From contig NC_062247.1 of assembly GCF_905475465.1 (NCBI RefSeq), positions 5,642,001-5,706,000 of the forward strand: 64,000 bases of DNA. Direction: 5' to 3'. The notes under the pieces were generated by a model that was not told where the DNA came from, did no database searches, and worked only from the letters and a program-made list of their open reading frames with translations. Of the stretch, positions 13,104-26,500 are shown in pieces. Source of the stretch: Pieris napi. Taxonomy: Eukaryota; Arthropoda; Insecta; Lepidoptera; Pieridae. A program made the translations under genes and the position numbers. Every line of letters begins with the position of its first letter. Position 1 is the stretch's first letter.

Positions 13104-14388
13104 TGGATAAGCCATAAACACTGCTCCCTAGTGTTATGATATTACATATCCTGTAATCGTATATAGCCTGCGACAAGCATTGCACATTCTATCTACAATA
13201 TTCTATGACAAGATGCCATAGATATAACATTTAATATTATATGGATTTTTAGTATCCTTTCGTACGGACACATTATTTAGATCTTTAAAAATTATAAGAT
13301 TCACATCTGTAAAAACATCAATACATAAGGTTCTAACTATGTACCATACTTCATTCTCGCGAAAGATCATACAGGCTTTCAATATTAATGTTGAACCAAA
13401 TTTATTACCACTTTAGTAATAAAATCCCTCTTTAGTTGATAATAGATGACCCAGTGAACTGCGTATCGCCTACATATAGTTTTGTCAAACATTAATAGAA
13501 TTTTTTTTAAATAGACGAATGATATCGAATATCATACTATGAAACACAAATTTCTGAAGGTATGATAACCACAAGTGACAATTTTTTATTTATAAAAAGA
13601 GCAAATAAATTAGATATTTTTCAGCTGGGAACAGTTTTTATTGGAAAGTAACATATTTGTTTTTAATACTTTTCTTTATTTATCATTTGTTTTTTCCACC
13701 ATTTAAACCTTCCCTGAATTTCCATAAAAGAACAGAAATTAATTTTAATAAATATATAGATTTACATCATATTGCAAAATGCAAACTATCAATGTCAATT
13801 GTCTAACGCAAGTTAAGCGTACATCAAAAACTCTAAGATTCCCTATACGTATATGCAATAAGTTAGAAACATTGTCACATGTAGGCTTGCCACCCCGGTG
13901 TAGGGACGTAAATATACCGAGTAAAACCTAACACAACTCAAGATGAACACGACAAAACTGATAAGAAGTGCCGCGCCTCGCCGAGACATCCCAATTTAGT
14001 ACCGGCCCTCACAGATAAGGCTATTATTGCTTTTAACTATACTCGCGATACGCTAAATGTGTTTAAAATCACCTTATTGTGTTTTTTAAGATAAAATAAT
14101 GGTTTAGTGGTTTTGGGTTTTAATTGATTTAAAACTGTGTAGGCGGTTATTGAAGTTATTGAGTTGAATTATGAAAATACAATGTCTAGCGAGGTACGGT
14201 CGCCCACATCTTACATTTTACAGTATCGCAAACATGTCCCGAGATTGTAGTGTCGCTATTTATGAGATCACTTATTATTGATATCTTTGATTTTTGTGGA
14301 CAACATAATGCAGAGAAAGTCTATCTCCAGAATATCGTAAACTAGAATTAACATTGAGACATCACTAAATAACGTTGCTCTATTATTC
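13104..14388. other. No recognised features
   Basis: AT-rich DNA; no frame, tRNA-like structure or recurrent repeat found. Confidence 0.45.
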
Positions 14389-14726
14389 TTTTTTTTTTAT
14401 GTAATAGGAGGCAAACGGGCAGGAGGCTCACCTGATGTTAAGTGATACCGCCGCCCATGGACACTCACAATGCCAGAAGGCTCGCAAGTGCGTTACCGGC
14501 CTTTCAATTGGTACGCTCTTTTCTTGAAGGACCCTAAGTCGAATTGGTTCGGAAATACTTCAGTGGGCAGCTGGTTCCACATAGTGGTGGTGCGCGGCAA
14601 AAACTGCCTTAGAAAACGCTCAGTTGTGGAACGACGGACGTCGAGGTGATACGGATGATATTTTGTATTTTGCCTTGAGGTCCGATGATGAAACTCAGCT
14701 GCAGGTATTAGACCGAACAACTCTTA
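14389..14726 (-). mobile_element. 5'-truncated non-LTR retrotransposon (RT C-terminus and 3' UTR)
   Basis: The minus strand encodes PRTTTMWNQLPTEVFPNQFD, then LGSFKKRAYQ, and after a small deletion and frame change SVHGRRYHL. This is the typical C-terminus of lepidopteran CR1/jockey-like reverse transcriptases. It ends in a poly-A tract (poly-T at 14390-14399 on the plus strand). The 5' truncation at about 340 bp is as expected from incomplete reverse transcription. This is the best-preserved of at least eight related copies in the window. The clade assignment is from memory of family hallmarks. Confidence 0.75.
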
Positions 14727-14880
14727 AAAACTTAATTACTAAGCTTTAACCATCTAAGATCAAAACCACGGAATAGATATACATTTAAACAACAACAATG
14801 CAATATGTTTACAACGTTTATCAAATTAAATTTGTCCTTGCTTAAAAAGGCAATGCAGGTCCTATACTGTAGGTACCTGC

Positions 14881-15141
14881 TTAGGTTTCAAGCGCAAGAT
14901 AAAACAAAATACGTAAGGACAAGATATTAATAGTCGAATAGAACTCCTTCACAATAATCATGTTCTCATGATGCTTCGTCGGAAGTATAGTAAGTCCCAT
15001 TGTGGCAGATGACCACAAAGCTGAGCCATCTGCATCGCTGACATATTGGTATGACTTAAAATACAACATAGTATTGTGTGATTCCAATGGCATCATAACA
15101 CCACTTTTTAAATTGCACAATCCGTGCATTTTTATCTTCAT
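14881..15141 (-). other. Unassigned 86-codon open frame
   Basis: An uninterrupted frame with fairly mixed composition for this AT-rich background (for example SDADGSALWSSATMGL). I do not recognise it and see no splice partners. It may be a decayed repeat or chance. Confidence 0.15.
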
Positions 15142-15607
15142 AACAAATAGCTTATAATGGATTTTAAGTAAATTATCCTAATGGGCCAAAGTTCAAAACA
15201 ATCTCAATGGAATTTATAATTGTCTATGATGTCACATGACAGGTTTCACTTATATTAGCGATTCAAAGGTGCTTGTAAAACACTTCAATAAAACACATTT
15301 GAATATTCGAAATGACACACCTGTGCCTTTCGTTGACATTCCACGACACTCAACAAATAAACGCTCATTAGCTTGACAGATTGCTTAAATTTTAATGTAA
15401 TTGATTTTCGTAATATTCGGTTCGGTATTCTACTAGCTGTGTGGTTTTATACGCGTTTATTGGGTCGTGGTATAATGTTATATTGCCTTCCTCTGTAAAT
15501 GGACCATCACAAATATATTAGGTAAAACCAAAATAAAGTTTCAGCTTTAAAGTTTAATAATAATAATTAATCAGGATATGTTAAGGTGAACATTTTTCAA
15601 AAGCAGT

Positions 15608-15768
15608 TTATTTTATAGAACAGGGGGAAACGGGCAGGAGGCTCTGGCCTGACGCTAAGTGATACCGCCGTCCATGGACACTCTCAATGCCAGAGGGCGC
15701 GCGAGTGCGTTGCCGGCCTTTTAAAATACCCTAAGTCGAATTGGTTCGGAAATACTTCAGTGGGCAGC
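15608..15768 (-). mobile_element. LINE 3' end, shorter copy
   Basis: Same family as 14389-14726: GCCTCCTGCCCGTTTCC-type 3' UTR, TGTCCATGGACGGCGG core and GAATTGGTTCGGAAATAC on the plus strand. An internal deletion of the LKGRQ region joins the two halves. Confidence 0.75.
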
Positions 15769-18700
15769 AGTAGTTTCAATCTTGGTAAACTGTACTGAAA
15801 TATTGTATTGATCAAGGTTCTTTGTCAGACGAATCATCCGTAATCACCTATCAGTAAAAAAAATCCTCTTTTTTATTATATAATAAAGATAAGTGGTTTA
15901 TACATTACTGGTTTGATCTTTTGTGTTACACTAAAACAAATCTTATTTACTTGATTTCGATCAAAATCAGCATTCGTAGTAGTATTTTGTTAAAGTGTGT
16001 GTCGTCTTATCAGGTGTAATCAGTAAAAGCATTCATGAATACATATTTTTTCATAGTAAATATTAATACATACATGAATTATAGTAACATGGTAAGGTTA
16101 CTAAACTTATTCATACTACAGTATCTCACCCATCAAGTTGTACTAGCAGGCATATCGGTTTTATTTCTAACATATTATGTATAGTAGTTAATCTCTATAA
16201 ACTAATATGCATTTGTGCCGATATACAATAATACAATCAAAAAACTGGTTATAGCTATTTACTGTGTCAAGATCGTCTTTGTAAAGGAGTTAATTAGGAA
16301 AGATCTTTTTTAAATAATGAACTTGTTACTTTTTAGAGCTAGGATTTTGTTTATCGGGATGGAGGTGTGTAGAACACTTATAGTCATACACGCACACAAG
16401 CACACAGCGCCGTGTGTGACCATCGAGGCTCGATTTCCGTTTAACTAATTGAGCGAAAACGACACAACACGCCATTCAGCGTCGAACTAATGAATGACCC
16501 ACGAAAAAGGCAATTTGTAGTTTTTTTAACACTTCAATTTGTGCCTTAAACCCCAAAAAAGCCTCGACCAAAACCACAATCGAATTAGTGTCCCTTGTTC
16601 CAGAGATTACAGGACTGTCCGGCTCTTATCTCGCTCGTTCGTTATTTTATTGGGTTGTAGAGTAAAGTCGATAAACACGACGCATAATGGGCCATAATGA
16701 ATCGTCCTCGCTAGAGGTTTGACTAATCATAAAGGTTTTATGTGTTTCTGAATGTATGACGCACTGAGCGATCAATCGGACCATTCACATTTAGGTACTA
16801 CCTTTTTGCTGCAAATCAGGTCTCAAGATCTCATAATTTCCATGAATCATTAATAATATTCATATAAATGAATTAATATCTGTAAGATATCTTTCGACAA
16901 TTTTTTTTTCAACTATGAAAGATATATATTCCAGATAACTGTTTCCATTAGCTGTCTACTATACATTACACAACATATAATACACGTACTGTGCGTGTGT
17001 AACGAGCCGTAATAATATAACATTAATGAATAAAATGATACAAACTGCGTAAAAGAGCCATTCAGGCCGCGAATTAAAAGTGAATTAAATTGTCTAAAAT
17101 GTCAAATTGCGAGGGCATGTGGCTTATTAAACTGTCTCCCATTACACCGTACATAATGTATATCAAAAATAAAGTATATTATAAGTATGATTTAAACAAA
17201 TGAAGAAACGAATAAATGATGACGCAAAACTGTTCTGGATTTAAATAACATGGTTAAAACGTTGTCCTAAACCTTTTTACATTCAATTCTTTGAAACATT
17301 TAAGAAGATTTTGTGTTGTTTGGTTTCGTTGGGCGCAAACCGGAATACCGGAAGGTATTGAGTTTAATTCGCTGACGTTACAGTAGTTAATTCGATACTG
17401 ACATCGATTAAAACCAAACCCCCCTTCCCCTTGACCCCTTGTCAAATACTCAAAAAGTGATTGTATGCGTCAAACATTTCTAGAAGTGAAAAGTGCACAA
17501 GAAAAAAATTATTTCAGAGACTAACTGATTCAGCCTTTATCAGCTTATAAAATGTCTGCCAAAGTCAGCCTTTTAATAAAGAAACATGTAATCGGTGTAA
17601 TAGAAGGATTGTCATAACTACAGAATATACATCCCGGTATAATGTCAAATGTTTAAAATGTTAGTGTGCAAATGTTTTGTGTACGTATATAAACGAGCGA
17701 GTAAAGCGTATAAGTGTGCGAATGACGTGTATTAGTGTGTCCGTGTGCGTGTATAAGTGTCATGGAATAGTGACCGTTCACCGCCACTAATGACTTCCGC
17801 TATTTTTCTACACGCTAATTATATTACTCTGCGGACATATAGACAAAGGCTTTGTTTAAATAACACTCATACGTTATTATTATAATTACTTAACCTTACG
17901 CAAAATGGGTTTCTATATAATAAAATTGTATAAAGACTCACAAAACAACTATTATTGTTACTTAATATTTCCGCCTAAAATTCTCAAGCTGATATCTTGC
18001 GCATACTGCCTGACTCTTATATTTATCACATCACAATAATCAACACAAAGATCTTTAATTATTCTGATATATTTAATATATGTAAAAAACTATAATTTAA
18101 ACTTCGAAATTCATTACAGCTGCTTGGCAGCCTTTGTTGGTTTATTAATATAAGAATTTTCAAACTAAAAACTAAAGTATGAAACTAAAGCTTGATTCAC
18201 CGAACTACTAATTTAATTTTAATTTATGTTGTTTTATACTTATTAATATATTTAAAATCAATTAAATCTAAAACTCATGCATGACTATTAATCGTCCTTG
18301 ATGACGCGTCCTTTTATTCAGGCATATTATAATTCATTTCCACCTCTTACATTTTCCACTTAGGTATTATTCTTTTGTCACCCGGTACCCTTCTCTAGTG
18401 ATACCCCGCTATTAGTATTAAATCGTATTTCTTGTTCCAGCTACCGCGCGACAATAATTTATTTTATTTTAAAATAATTAAACGTCTGCGTGAGCCACAG
18501 AGGCGGTAACCTTATCATCAAAATCCAGACGACGCTACGAGCATTGTCACAGCCTATTGATTTGGATGATTTAATATTACCCGTTACAAACACGGTAAAT
18601 GAATTATAATAAAAGCGTGCTGGTCGTCATCGAAACAAATGGGTTGTACATGTCGCCGCCCACGCGATGTCACCGCTATAACTTTATAAACGATGCATAA

Positions 18701-19035
18701 GAGATAAACAGTATCGCTATCTAGGTATTTTCGACTAATTACGTAATATACCACCTTGGAGATTGCGTTCCAAATTTGAATTGTGCTATGGATGAGTTTG
18801 TTACGAGGCTGAATTTTTATTTTCGTATTTTACAAGCCATGCCATATTATTTTTACGTATTGTAATACTTTTGCGTCGTAACTATAACTCATATGGTAGT
18901 ATATGTTTTAATATATTTGGCGTATCTACTATGAAGAGCTTTTAAAATATTTTAATTAAAAGAAAATTTAAGCACAAACATGGCTTTATTCTTTTCGTCC
19001 AGTTTTATTAAAGATTATTATAAGCTTTAAGAGAT
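15769..19035. other. No recognised genes
   Basis: About 3.3 kb with only short frames. GC is modestly higher around 16.38-16.70 kb and 18.48-18.68 kb, without a frame or repeat to explain it. These could be non-coding regulatory DNA, but nothing in the sequence proves it. Confidence 0.4.
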
Positions 19036-20266
19036 AGGTTGATCAGTGTTGGCCTAGTGGCTTCTGCGTTCAAGGGTTTGAACCCTTTTCGATGGCGATT
19101 TCGTGGCGGGGGGGCTCGAAAACTTTGAGTACAAGCTAGCAATTTAGGGAAGCCGATTGGACCGATGGTACATTTCCCAGTAGGCTTGTTAAAATAGATG
19201 GATCTCGGTGAACAACAGGTCCGTGAAGCACGTAGAATTAGTGCTCTTTAAGGGCACACCTTGTGCATCATCTATTTTCGCACGTGGGATGGCCGGCTTG
19301 CAAAGCCAGCGTTTTTTGCTCGACATTTGGTGTATCATGTTGTCTGGGGTGCAAGCCAGCACCTTGGATAAATGTATGGTCCGAACTTTGTAGTAACCTT
19401 TACAGGCAAGAGGTGTGTTTGACTGCGCACCTGGGATGTCCAGCTTGTTTATCTGGCGTTGGTGAATATCAAGAGCACTGCTCACACACACTGTTCTTGA
19501 AACTTGTGGAGTTGCCAGACTTCCATAGATCGCGACCCCGGATGGCGAATAAGGGTCCCGCGTGGGTACCGGTTGGACTTCCGACATCTGACTTGGACCA
19601 AAACTGGTGGGCTCAGGGCGTGTTCAGTTCAGTTTTTGAATCGGTTACGACCGCTGTTGAGCACATATTTTTTGCGCTGAATTGGAAGCGCTTGCGTGTC
19701 TTTTTACATTTGTAATGCTCAGTAGTGCTTCTGCAAGTGGTGGGTGACCTTCTGATGATTATTATATGGATCTACGTTTAATTCAATCTAACCTTAACTA
19801 ATTTGCGAGTGCTCAAGACTTTTTAATTCAGAGTTTGACAGAGTGGAACCTTAATATTAGGGATTGTTCAGAAACCATACATGGTTCCAGATAAAAACAA
19901 CTGGGTGATGGTGGTGGTGACCGTGATGGTCTGGTTACGGTTTTTATAAACGATGTCAACTTACTGTCGGTTGCTTTAACAATTCAGGGTAGAGGTTGCG
20001 TTGCTTGGCAAAAATTAGAAGCATTACCCCATTATTTTTCCCCAAATAAAACGCAGGCTGAATCTGAAACTTTTTTGTCCGAATTGAGCTCTTTTGTTTC
20101 ATGGTGTCTACCGCTCGATCTTACGGTATCGTACGGTAAAGGAAAACATCGTGAAGAAAGTCGACGGCGTGTGTCAGGTGCAGAAGTTAGAAAAGACAAA
20201 TGATCACGGGATAGATACAGAAATCTGAGGCCCAGACCTAAAAAGTGGTACCGCACTGGTATTTTG
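19036..20266 (+). mobile_element. SINE family 1 split by an insertion of about 1 kb
   Basis: The SINE head GTTGGCCTAGTGGCTTC lies at about 19040-19070. The matching SINE body and tail (GGAAAACATCGTGAAGAAAG, then ATACAGAAATCTGAGGCCCA) resume at about 20112-20266. In other copies the two parts are adjacent, so the material between was inserted later or the two parts were joined by rearrangement. Confidence 0.6.
19070..20111. mobile_element. Unclassified GC-rich insertion inside the SINE
   Basis: A segment of about 1 kb with clearly higher GC than its surroundings. It holds overlapping open frames on both strands: 150 codons (19263-19715, plus) and 132 codons (19189-19587, minus). Neither resembles a protein family I know. 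It begins near an AAGGGTTTGAACCCTT near-palindrome and shows no obvious long terminal repeats. It is probably a non-autonomous element or a fragment. Confidence 0.4.
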
Positions 20267-21054
20267 GTAAAGGGTAGGTTGATTATTCACTAGGTCATTT
20301 TGCTATCGTAGTACGAGAATTTCGAATAACGTAAAACGCTCTTGCCTGTTGAAGAAATGAATAATAAGTAAGAAGATACTCCAATACATTTTTTTTATTT
20401 TTAAATTGGGCCAATTTTAACTTAATTAACAATATACAACTCTCTATACCTACTACTTTTGAAACAAATAGCCCGAAGCAACGGAAGAGCTATTGAATAT
20501 CATTAAATGACATATTATAATAATGACAGTTTGTCATTATTGTGGGTCGCCGCTAAAATTATGCGGTGTCGGAATGCTTGTGCGCAGTCTGCTTAGCCAT
20601 TTATAATGCGAACGAAACCACAAACAATTATGTATTTTTTGAAAGCATTTGGTTAATTTGCCCAGCTTTTGCGAAACGGTTTTTGTTATTAACCTATATT
20701 TAGTGTAGCGTCTATGCTTACTCAATGAAGAAATACCACCATGAAATTGTTTAAAAAAATGTCTATCTATGTATTAGTTAAATGGAAATTTAATTGTTAG
20801 TACACATATAATGAACCAACACATAAAAACTGCGAGAATATTAAGATAAGGACGGAAGAAAGACAGAAGGAAATATCAATATATATAAGGTAGTAATATC
20901 AATATAAAAGGTAGGTATATTTTTTAAAGTACCTAGTTAATTTTATTGAAAACAATGGTCCAGTGTGGAGAAGTTTTAACATTTCATGAGTTTTAAATAT
21001 TATCTGACATAAATCTTAATATTTCTTTATTAGCAGCAATATTAGTTTTATAGG
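20267..21054. other. No recognised features
   Basis: AT-rich, with no supportable frame or repeat. Confidence 0.4.
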
Positions 21055-21173
21055 TTAAAAGGCCGGCAACGCACTCGCGAGCCCTCTGGCATTGAGAGTG
21101 TCCATGGGCGGCGGTATCACTTAACATCAGGTGAGCCTCCTGCCCGTTTGCCCCCCGTTCTATAAAAAAAAAA
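21055..21173 (+). mobile_element. LINE 3' end, plus-strand copy
   Basis: It reads GGCCGGCAACGCACTCGCGA, then GTGTCCATGGGCGGCGG (VHGRR), and ends GTTCTATAAAAAAAAAA. It is well preserved, about 119 bp, and 5'-truncated. Confidence 0.8.
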
Positions 21174-21209
21174 CAGCTTAATTAGAATTTATATTCCATC
21201 CTACATTCG

Positions 21210-21437
21210 ATTTTTTTATATAGAACAGGGGCAAACGGGCAGGAGGTTCTTATGACAGTGACACTGCCCATGGACACTCACACAGCCAGAGATGTTCGTG
21301 CGTTGCCGGCCTTTTAAGATTTGGACTCTTTTCTTAAAAAATCCTAAGTCAATGTGGTTCAGATATACAGTGGGCAGCTGGTTCCACATAGTGATGATGG
21401 TGCGCATCAAGTGTCTTAGAATTTCGGGTTCCGATCG
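21210..21437 (-). mobile_element. LINE 3' end, minus-strand copy
   Basis: The minus strand encodes TIITMWNQLPTVYLNHIDLG and FFKKRVQILKGRQRT, then SVHGQCH, and ends in poly-A (poly-T at 21211-21217 on the plus strand). More diverged than the adjacent copy, which it faces tail to tail across 36 bp. Confidence 0.75.
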
Positions 21438-22414
21438 TCTTGACAAATGTTCAAGTAAAACTTCGCAATATCCAATATTTATAATATTATGTTATCGTAA
21501 TAATAAATATCGATTTTCTATGTTTAAAGCCGTGATTAGTGTTTGACCTTAAACAATAATTTTCACATCTATAATACTTTAAGCAAGTACGTATGTATGT
21601 TCAGAAGAATGAATACATTTTGTGGAACAGTTGGTTGTTTTTTAACGGTTGATAAAACGCAACTTGGGCGTAATGCAGTGTCTCATTGTGAATAGTATGC
21701 AGATACTATTACATAGTACCTTCATGTCTTTCAATACATTGTATTTTTTTATATACTAAGATTATTGTTTTTTATAACTAAAGACAATTAATTAAAATTT
21801 ATCTAACTAATATACCCGCTTATTCTTAAAAAATAAATAAGACTGCAATAGGCTGAGTACTCGTCACTCTTTACATCACAGCGAAAACACAATTTCACAG
21901 AAAGCGAGAAAAGCTTACTTTGGTTAAAAAAGTGCAAACTGAATGATATTTTATGAATAACGGGGATGGATACGGATCACAGTGTTTTTAATACTAAGCT
22001 AAGAGTATAGCAAAACAATAAGATATAAAATTACTTTACGGATTCCTACTAACATAGATATAATATAACATTATATCTATATGGTGTTAGAAGTAAACAA
22101 CCTCTAGAACTACTGAAGCAATTTCGAAACTTTTTTTACCAGCGTAAAACGTTCCTCCTGGGAATAATTCCTAATATGAATTGTCTATGTCTTTCTATAT
22201 CCTGGCGATCGAAGTAATAGTAGTTAACATATCCGCGCGTTTTACGATCAACTGAACAAACGATTCTGTGGCCCTAGCGTGGCTTACCAAGTGTTGCCAG
22301 TACGGCATTGAAGGATATACAAGAAAGCACGTACGAGTAAATGAAGGAAATCGAGCTACGATTAATCCTACGTGACTTCTAGCTCTATAATTTGTAGATA
22401 ATAATGCGAACTTG
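21438..22414. other. No gene; one perfect small hairpin
   Basis: ATAGATATAAT (22054-22064) pairs perfectly with 22070-22080 across a 5-nt loop. The rest is AT-rich and featureless. Confidence 0.4.
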
Positions 22415-22812
22415 GCTCTTTGTTGCGCATAATATTGTGAATGACACTTTGATAGTTTTACAATATTATTTCAATGCAGAAATAGAAAACTAATAGGTTC
22501 TATTTTTAAAACAAACTTCTTACTGGCTTACACATACTAAATATAAAATAAGTAAGGCGGAGTATTTGTTATTTTTTCAAGATAAGAACCTGTTTTCTCT
22601 ATCTGCATTTAATTAATATTGTAAAACTTTCAATGCACATACTAAATATAAAATAAGTAAGGCGGAGTATTTGTTCTTTTTTCAAGATAAGAACCTGTTT
22701 TCTCTATCTGCATTTAATTAATATTGTAAAACTATGAAAGTGTCATTCACAATAATATGCGCAACAAATAGCGAAGTTTCAATAGTACCTATTAGTTTTC
22801 TATTTCTGCAAC
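22415..22812. repeat. Cluster of direct and inverted repeats
   Basis: A unit of about 100 bp starting CACATACTAAATATAAAATA occurs at 22531 and again at 22636 with about one difference. Flanking it, TTGTTGCGCATAATATTGTG (about 22420) returns inverted at about 22720-22768, and GCAGAAATAGAAAACTAATA (about 22476) returns inverted at 22782-22808. The order is L1-L2-unit-unit-R1-R2, not a simple palindrome. No coding capacity. Confidence 0.8.
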
Positions 22813-23050
22813 AAATGTATGTTTTAACGATCCGAGGGTATTATAACCGTACATCTGAAACACATTGGAATCGGAATATCCTAAGTGTTTCGAAATGAAT
22901 AAGTACCTAATTATTAAGTTAACTTAACCTTTAAATGAAACCTTTTTTAAGTTGTTGTCAAGTCAGCCGTAATGTCACATATTTTAGAACATTAGATTGT
23001 AACTTAATATAGAAAATTGTATTAAATGTGACGTGAATTAACTTGACTTA

Positions 23051-23289
23051 GGGTCTGTTTCACAATGTATGGATAAAGTACCAAATAGCTATGCAACACA
23101 TAAATTATTTGGAAGATAAATTGTGCTATTTGACATTCATAGGACTCCTAGCTTATGATGAACTTTATGTGACGAATAGCGCTATCTGACAGTCGTGAAA
23201 CGCAACAATAGTGTTTATCCTACCAATAAGTAATAAATAGCTAATTTGCAACTTATGTAGAACTTATCCGTATATTGTGAAACAGACCC
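23051..23289. mobile_element. MITE, GGGTCTGTTTCAC family, 239 bp
   Basis: The terminal inverted repeats are GGGTCTGTTTCACAAT and its complement, with TTA directly repeated on both sides (23048-23050, 23290-23292). A 3-bp TTA duplication with short inverted repeats suits PIF/Harbinger-derived MITEs. A second copy lies at 50600-50839, about 90% alike by eye. Confidence 0.85.
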
Positions 23290-23329
23290 TTAATGTCCTA
23301 TAACCTAGGGTTTCTCATCTAGGGATGGG

Positions 23330-23540
23330 ACAGAGGTCCACAGTGAGTCTCTATCGCGTTCGGTCTTGAGCCTCGTATTTTTCCTCACTTATAGTCTTTC
23401 CGTCTCTCTTTGCCTCATCTGCAACTGTACAACGCCAGGTTTGCTTGGGACGGCTACGCTTCAGCTTTTCTTGCGGGTTCCAATCAAGCGCCTGCTTGGA
23501 GATATAATTCGGAGTGTAGGGCCTATCCATTTCCAGTTGT
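23330..23540 (-). pseudogene. LINE protein C-terminal remnant
   Basis: The minus strand reads KQALDWNPQEKLKRSRPKQT and WRCTVADEAKRDGKTISEEK. This is the R/K-rich C-terminal segment (ALDWNPQGKRKRGRP-like) common to one group of animal non-LTR retrotransposon proteins. A stop follows within 15 codons. Only the extreme C-terminus is preserved. Confidence 0.65.
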
Positions 23541-26500
23541 GATCTGATATGTTATATATAGAAAAAATCCACCAAGGCAATCACTTGTCATTTGTAATCA
23601 TGGTAATAAAACCGGATTGGCTTCTTAAGGTCGCAATTTTTAGCATTACATATATGCACCTTGCGTTGTTATTCATATACCTTAAGTAGGTACGTATACG
23701 TAACATATGTTAGGCATATAATTAGGCGAACGTGGTGTCATAAGAGTTATATAGACGAAACATTCAATAAGCTAAGCCTTATGTAACGTCTTAACTCTTA
23801 TGTATCATATAAATATTTTTAAGCGATTATGAAATGTTTAAAAATGTTGACGTTGGTATTTCCCTTACCGTTGTTTAACATTTAAAGTGACAATATTACA
23901 CCGACATGTGTGGCAGCTGAAATATTGTATTCCTGAAGTTTTACTACAAGTTTGTTTGTTATAAATTTCATAAATGCTATAAGAAATTATGACGAATTAA
24001 ATCAACAAAATCATATGAAGACTATTTAAATTGTTTAAAATATAGATACCAAACTTTAAATCAGATATTTTTCGTTGATTAGATATATTATGATTTGACG
24101 TCATTAAGGTATTTAAAATACGTATAATATTATGTACCTAAAACCTATATTATGTAATAAACAACTAAACCATGTACTAGTATACATTTATAATGTTTCC
24201 ATTTAAAGTCGTTACATTAAAGCAACTTTCAAAATTATTCAGAAAATAGAAGAGATATAGAGTAGCAATCAAGAAACAGAGTCGTATAATTAGCTTATCG
24301 TCTGTAGATCGGTTAACGATGTCCGATCATGCGCGCGCGCATTGGCGAGCTCTGCGCCAATCGCGTGCGTTCAACATAGATCCTTCGGGTGTTTACACAT
24401 CTGATAATCCGATGCTCGCGTACAATTACTGTAACTATTTTGGGTGGTTCGATGTATTAGTAATCTATTTAATAAATTTTCGTTTTTCATTCATTACATT
24501 TCATTAATGTAAATTTCTTTTTCTTAAAATCCATATTGAGTTTATCACTGTCCTTTTTAAGTACAGGTTAAGGTCGCCAGCAAAGGTGGTGGTTAAGGCT
24601 TATAAAATAGCCACTGTGAATGAAAAAAACATACGCGTCGAATAAAATATTTCCTCCTTTGATTTTTTAGTCGGCTATAGAGTATAGAGTTATACGGAGC
24701 ACTTCACCTACTTGTAGGTGCCGACGCAATTTAGCACTTTATTAAAGCCCATAGGTGTCCATGACAGTTTTGTTATCATGAGATCGAGAATTGTATCCTT
24801 TTCATAGCAATTGTGCGAATTACAGAGGTTTAAATACTGTGAGATGTGAGAAATCCTTAAATAGCTACACCAGGCACGGTAGAATGGTACATTACATGAG
24901 TCTTCTAGTTCTACCGATATTTACTTTAAATTTTTCAAACGACAGAAATAATACTGAGTATTTCATAACTCGGTGGGTATTATCGTGTGTTGGCTCTCAG
25001 CGATTGCGTACGTCAAAAATGTATTGGATTTTGACATAAGGGAGTCATAGTTCGCGCTGAGTCTTGTTTCTGTATCTACCCTGAAAGACAAGTGTACATA
25101 TGTCCTGAATTTTTCTAGCATTTGAAGGTATTTAAATAAGTTTTAAAGTACTTTTTTTTTCTGGTTTGGACGAGTAAGATGTATCCACACCTTTATAGTA
25201 ACGATTCTTTTCGGTTATTACAATAATTCAAGCATGATTGCGTTTAATTGTGTCTGAACGTGGAAGACGAGTTTGTGGAAATCTAGAATCAGTTTAATCG
25301 CATCTAAGTATCATAATATAAAATCGATTCTTGTTGAGAAAATTATATCACGTCTAAAATTAAATATTAGGTACATTGATAGATTATTGTTGGACGTGCT
25401 CTGAAGTGCCTACTGGTAGACAATAGATATACCTAGTTAAGGTATATAGCAGTCACGAGTGCCTCTTAGCATTCTCCATACAATGTAAAGATAATTTCCA
25501 AAAGAAACATAAACGTTCCAAATCCAAAAGAAACAGAAACAAACTAAAACGTTCAGAATATAATCTGTTGTTTTTTCAAAATACCTAAAGAACTTTAAAT
25601 GTCATCTCAGAACATTTAACTACTAACGGCGACTTCTACTAACGATCAGATTATATACTTTATAATATAAAACACGTTTTTTTATTGAAATAAAATGTTA
25701 TATGTGCTGTAAAAACTACGTCTCGTAGTAATTACGATTGGCACTTTGTATGTGGAATCCAAGCCTAGGTAAGTTAGTTAAACCTAATCTCTACAACAAA
25801 AGCTTTTTTAATAATTTAATGGAAACATCCGCCTAATGTAAAAATAGCTTTTATCTTAATATTCACCTCCATCAATTTAGCAACGGAAGCCTAAAAACCA
25901 TCGCCAAAGAATTGAGTAATGTTTTTACCGCGCCTCACCGCTAGATGGAATGGAGCCCTCGTACATAATCAAACCACATGCAGAGCAGTAATTGCCTCCA
26001 CATTCAAAGACCCGCTCACATCACGCCGTATAATGACAAAAATAGTCCAAAAAATGCCTCATATGAGATATTTTTTCATGAGTTCGCGCGGAGCTAAATT
26101 ACGAAATAAAAGATTAACTTAAAAGATCAATAAACTTAATAAATGATCTCAATAATTGTTGTATTACGGACACAATGGTGCGGCGTCGTGAGACGTCATT
26201 ACGGCGCGAACATCATTAATTTTATTCGCGGCTTTTTGACGTAAAGGCAATGGCGTCTGTCAGATTTGAAAAGAGGCGCTGCTGCCACCTGTTGGTAGCA
26301 AAGCGAATTAGACATTGGACCCCGCTGCGCTCACTTGATACTGCTTCTGGAATGACTCGCTAGGATACGATTGCAATCACAAAGGCTGTTAATTATCAAC
26401 ACGTTTAACTTCTATAATTGCAATCAATTTAGGGTCATGCAAAAAATACCGATTTTACAATTTGAAACCGAAATTAATTCACATTATCGACTAGTCACTG

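Noticed and set aside
18541..18580. TGTCACAGCCT stretch resembling the miR-2/13 seed region
   Set aside because: Only the seed-like part matches, and no hairpin of suitable size surrounds it.
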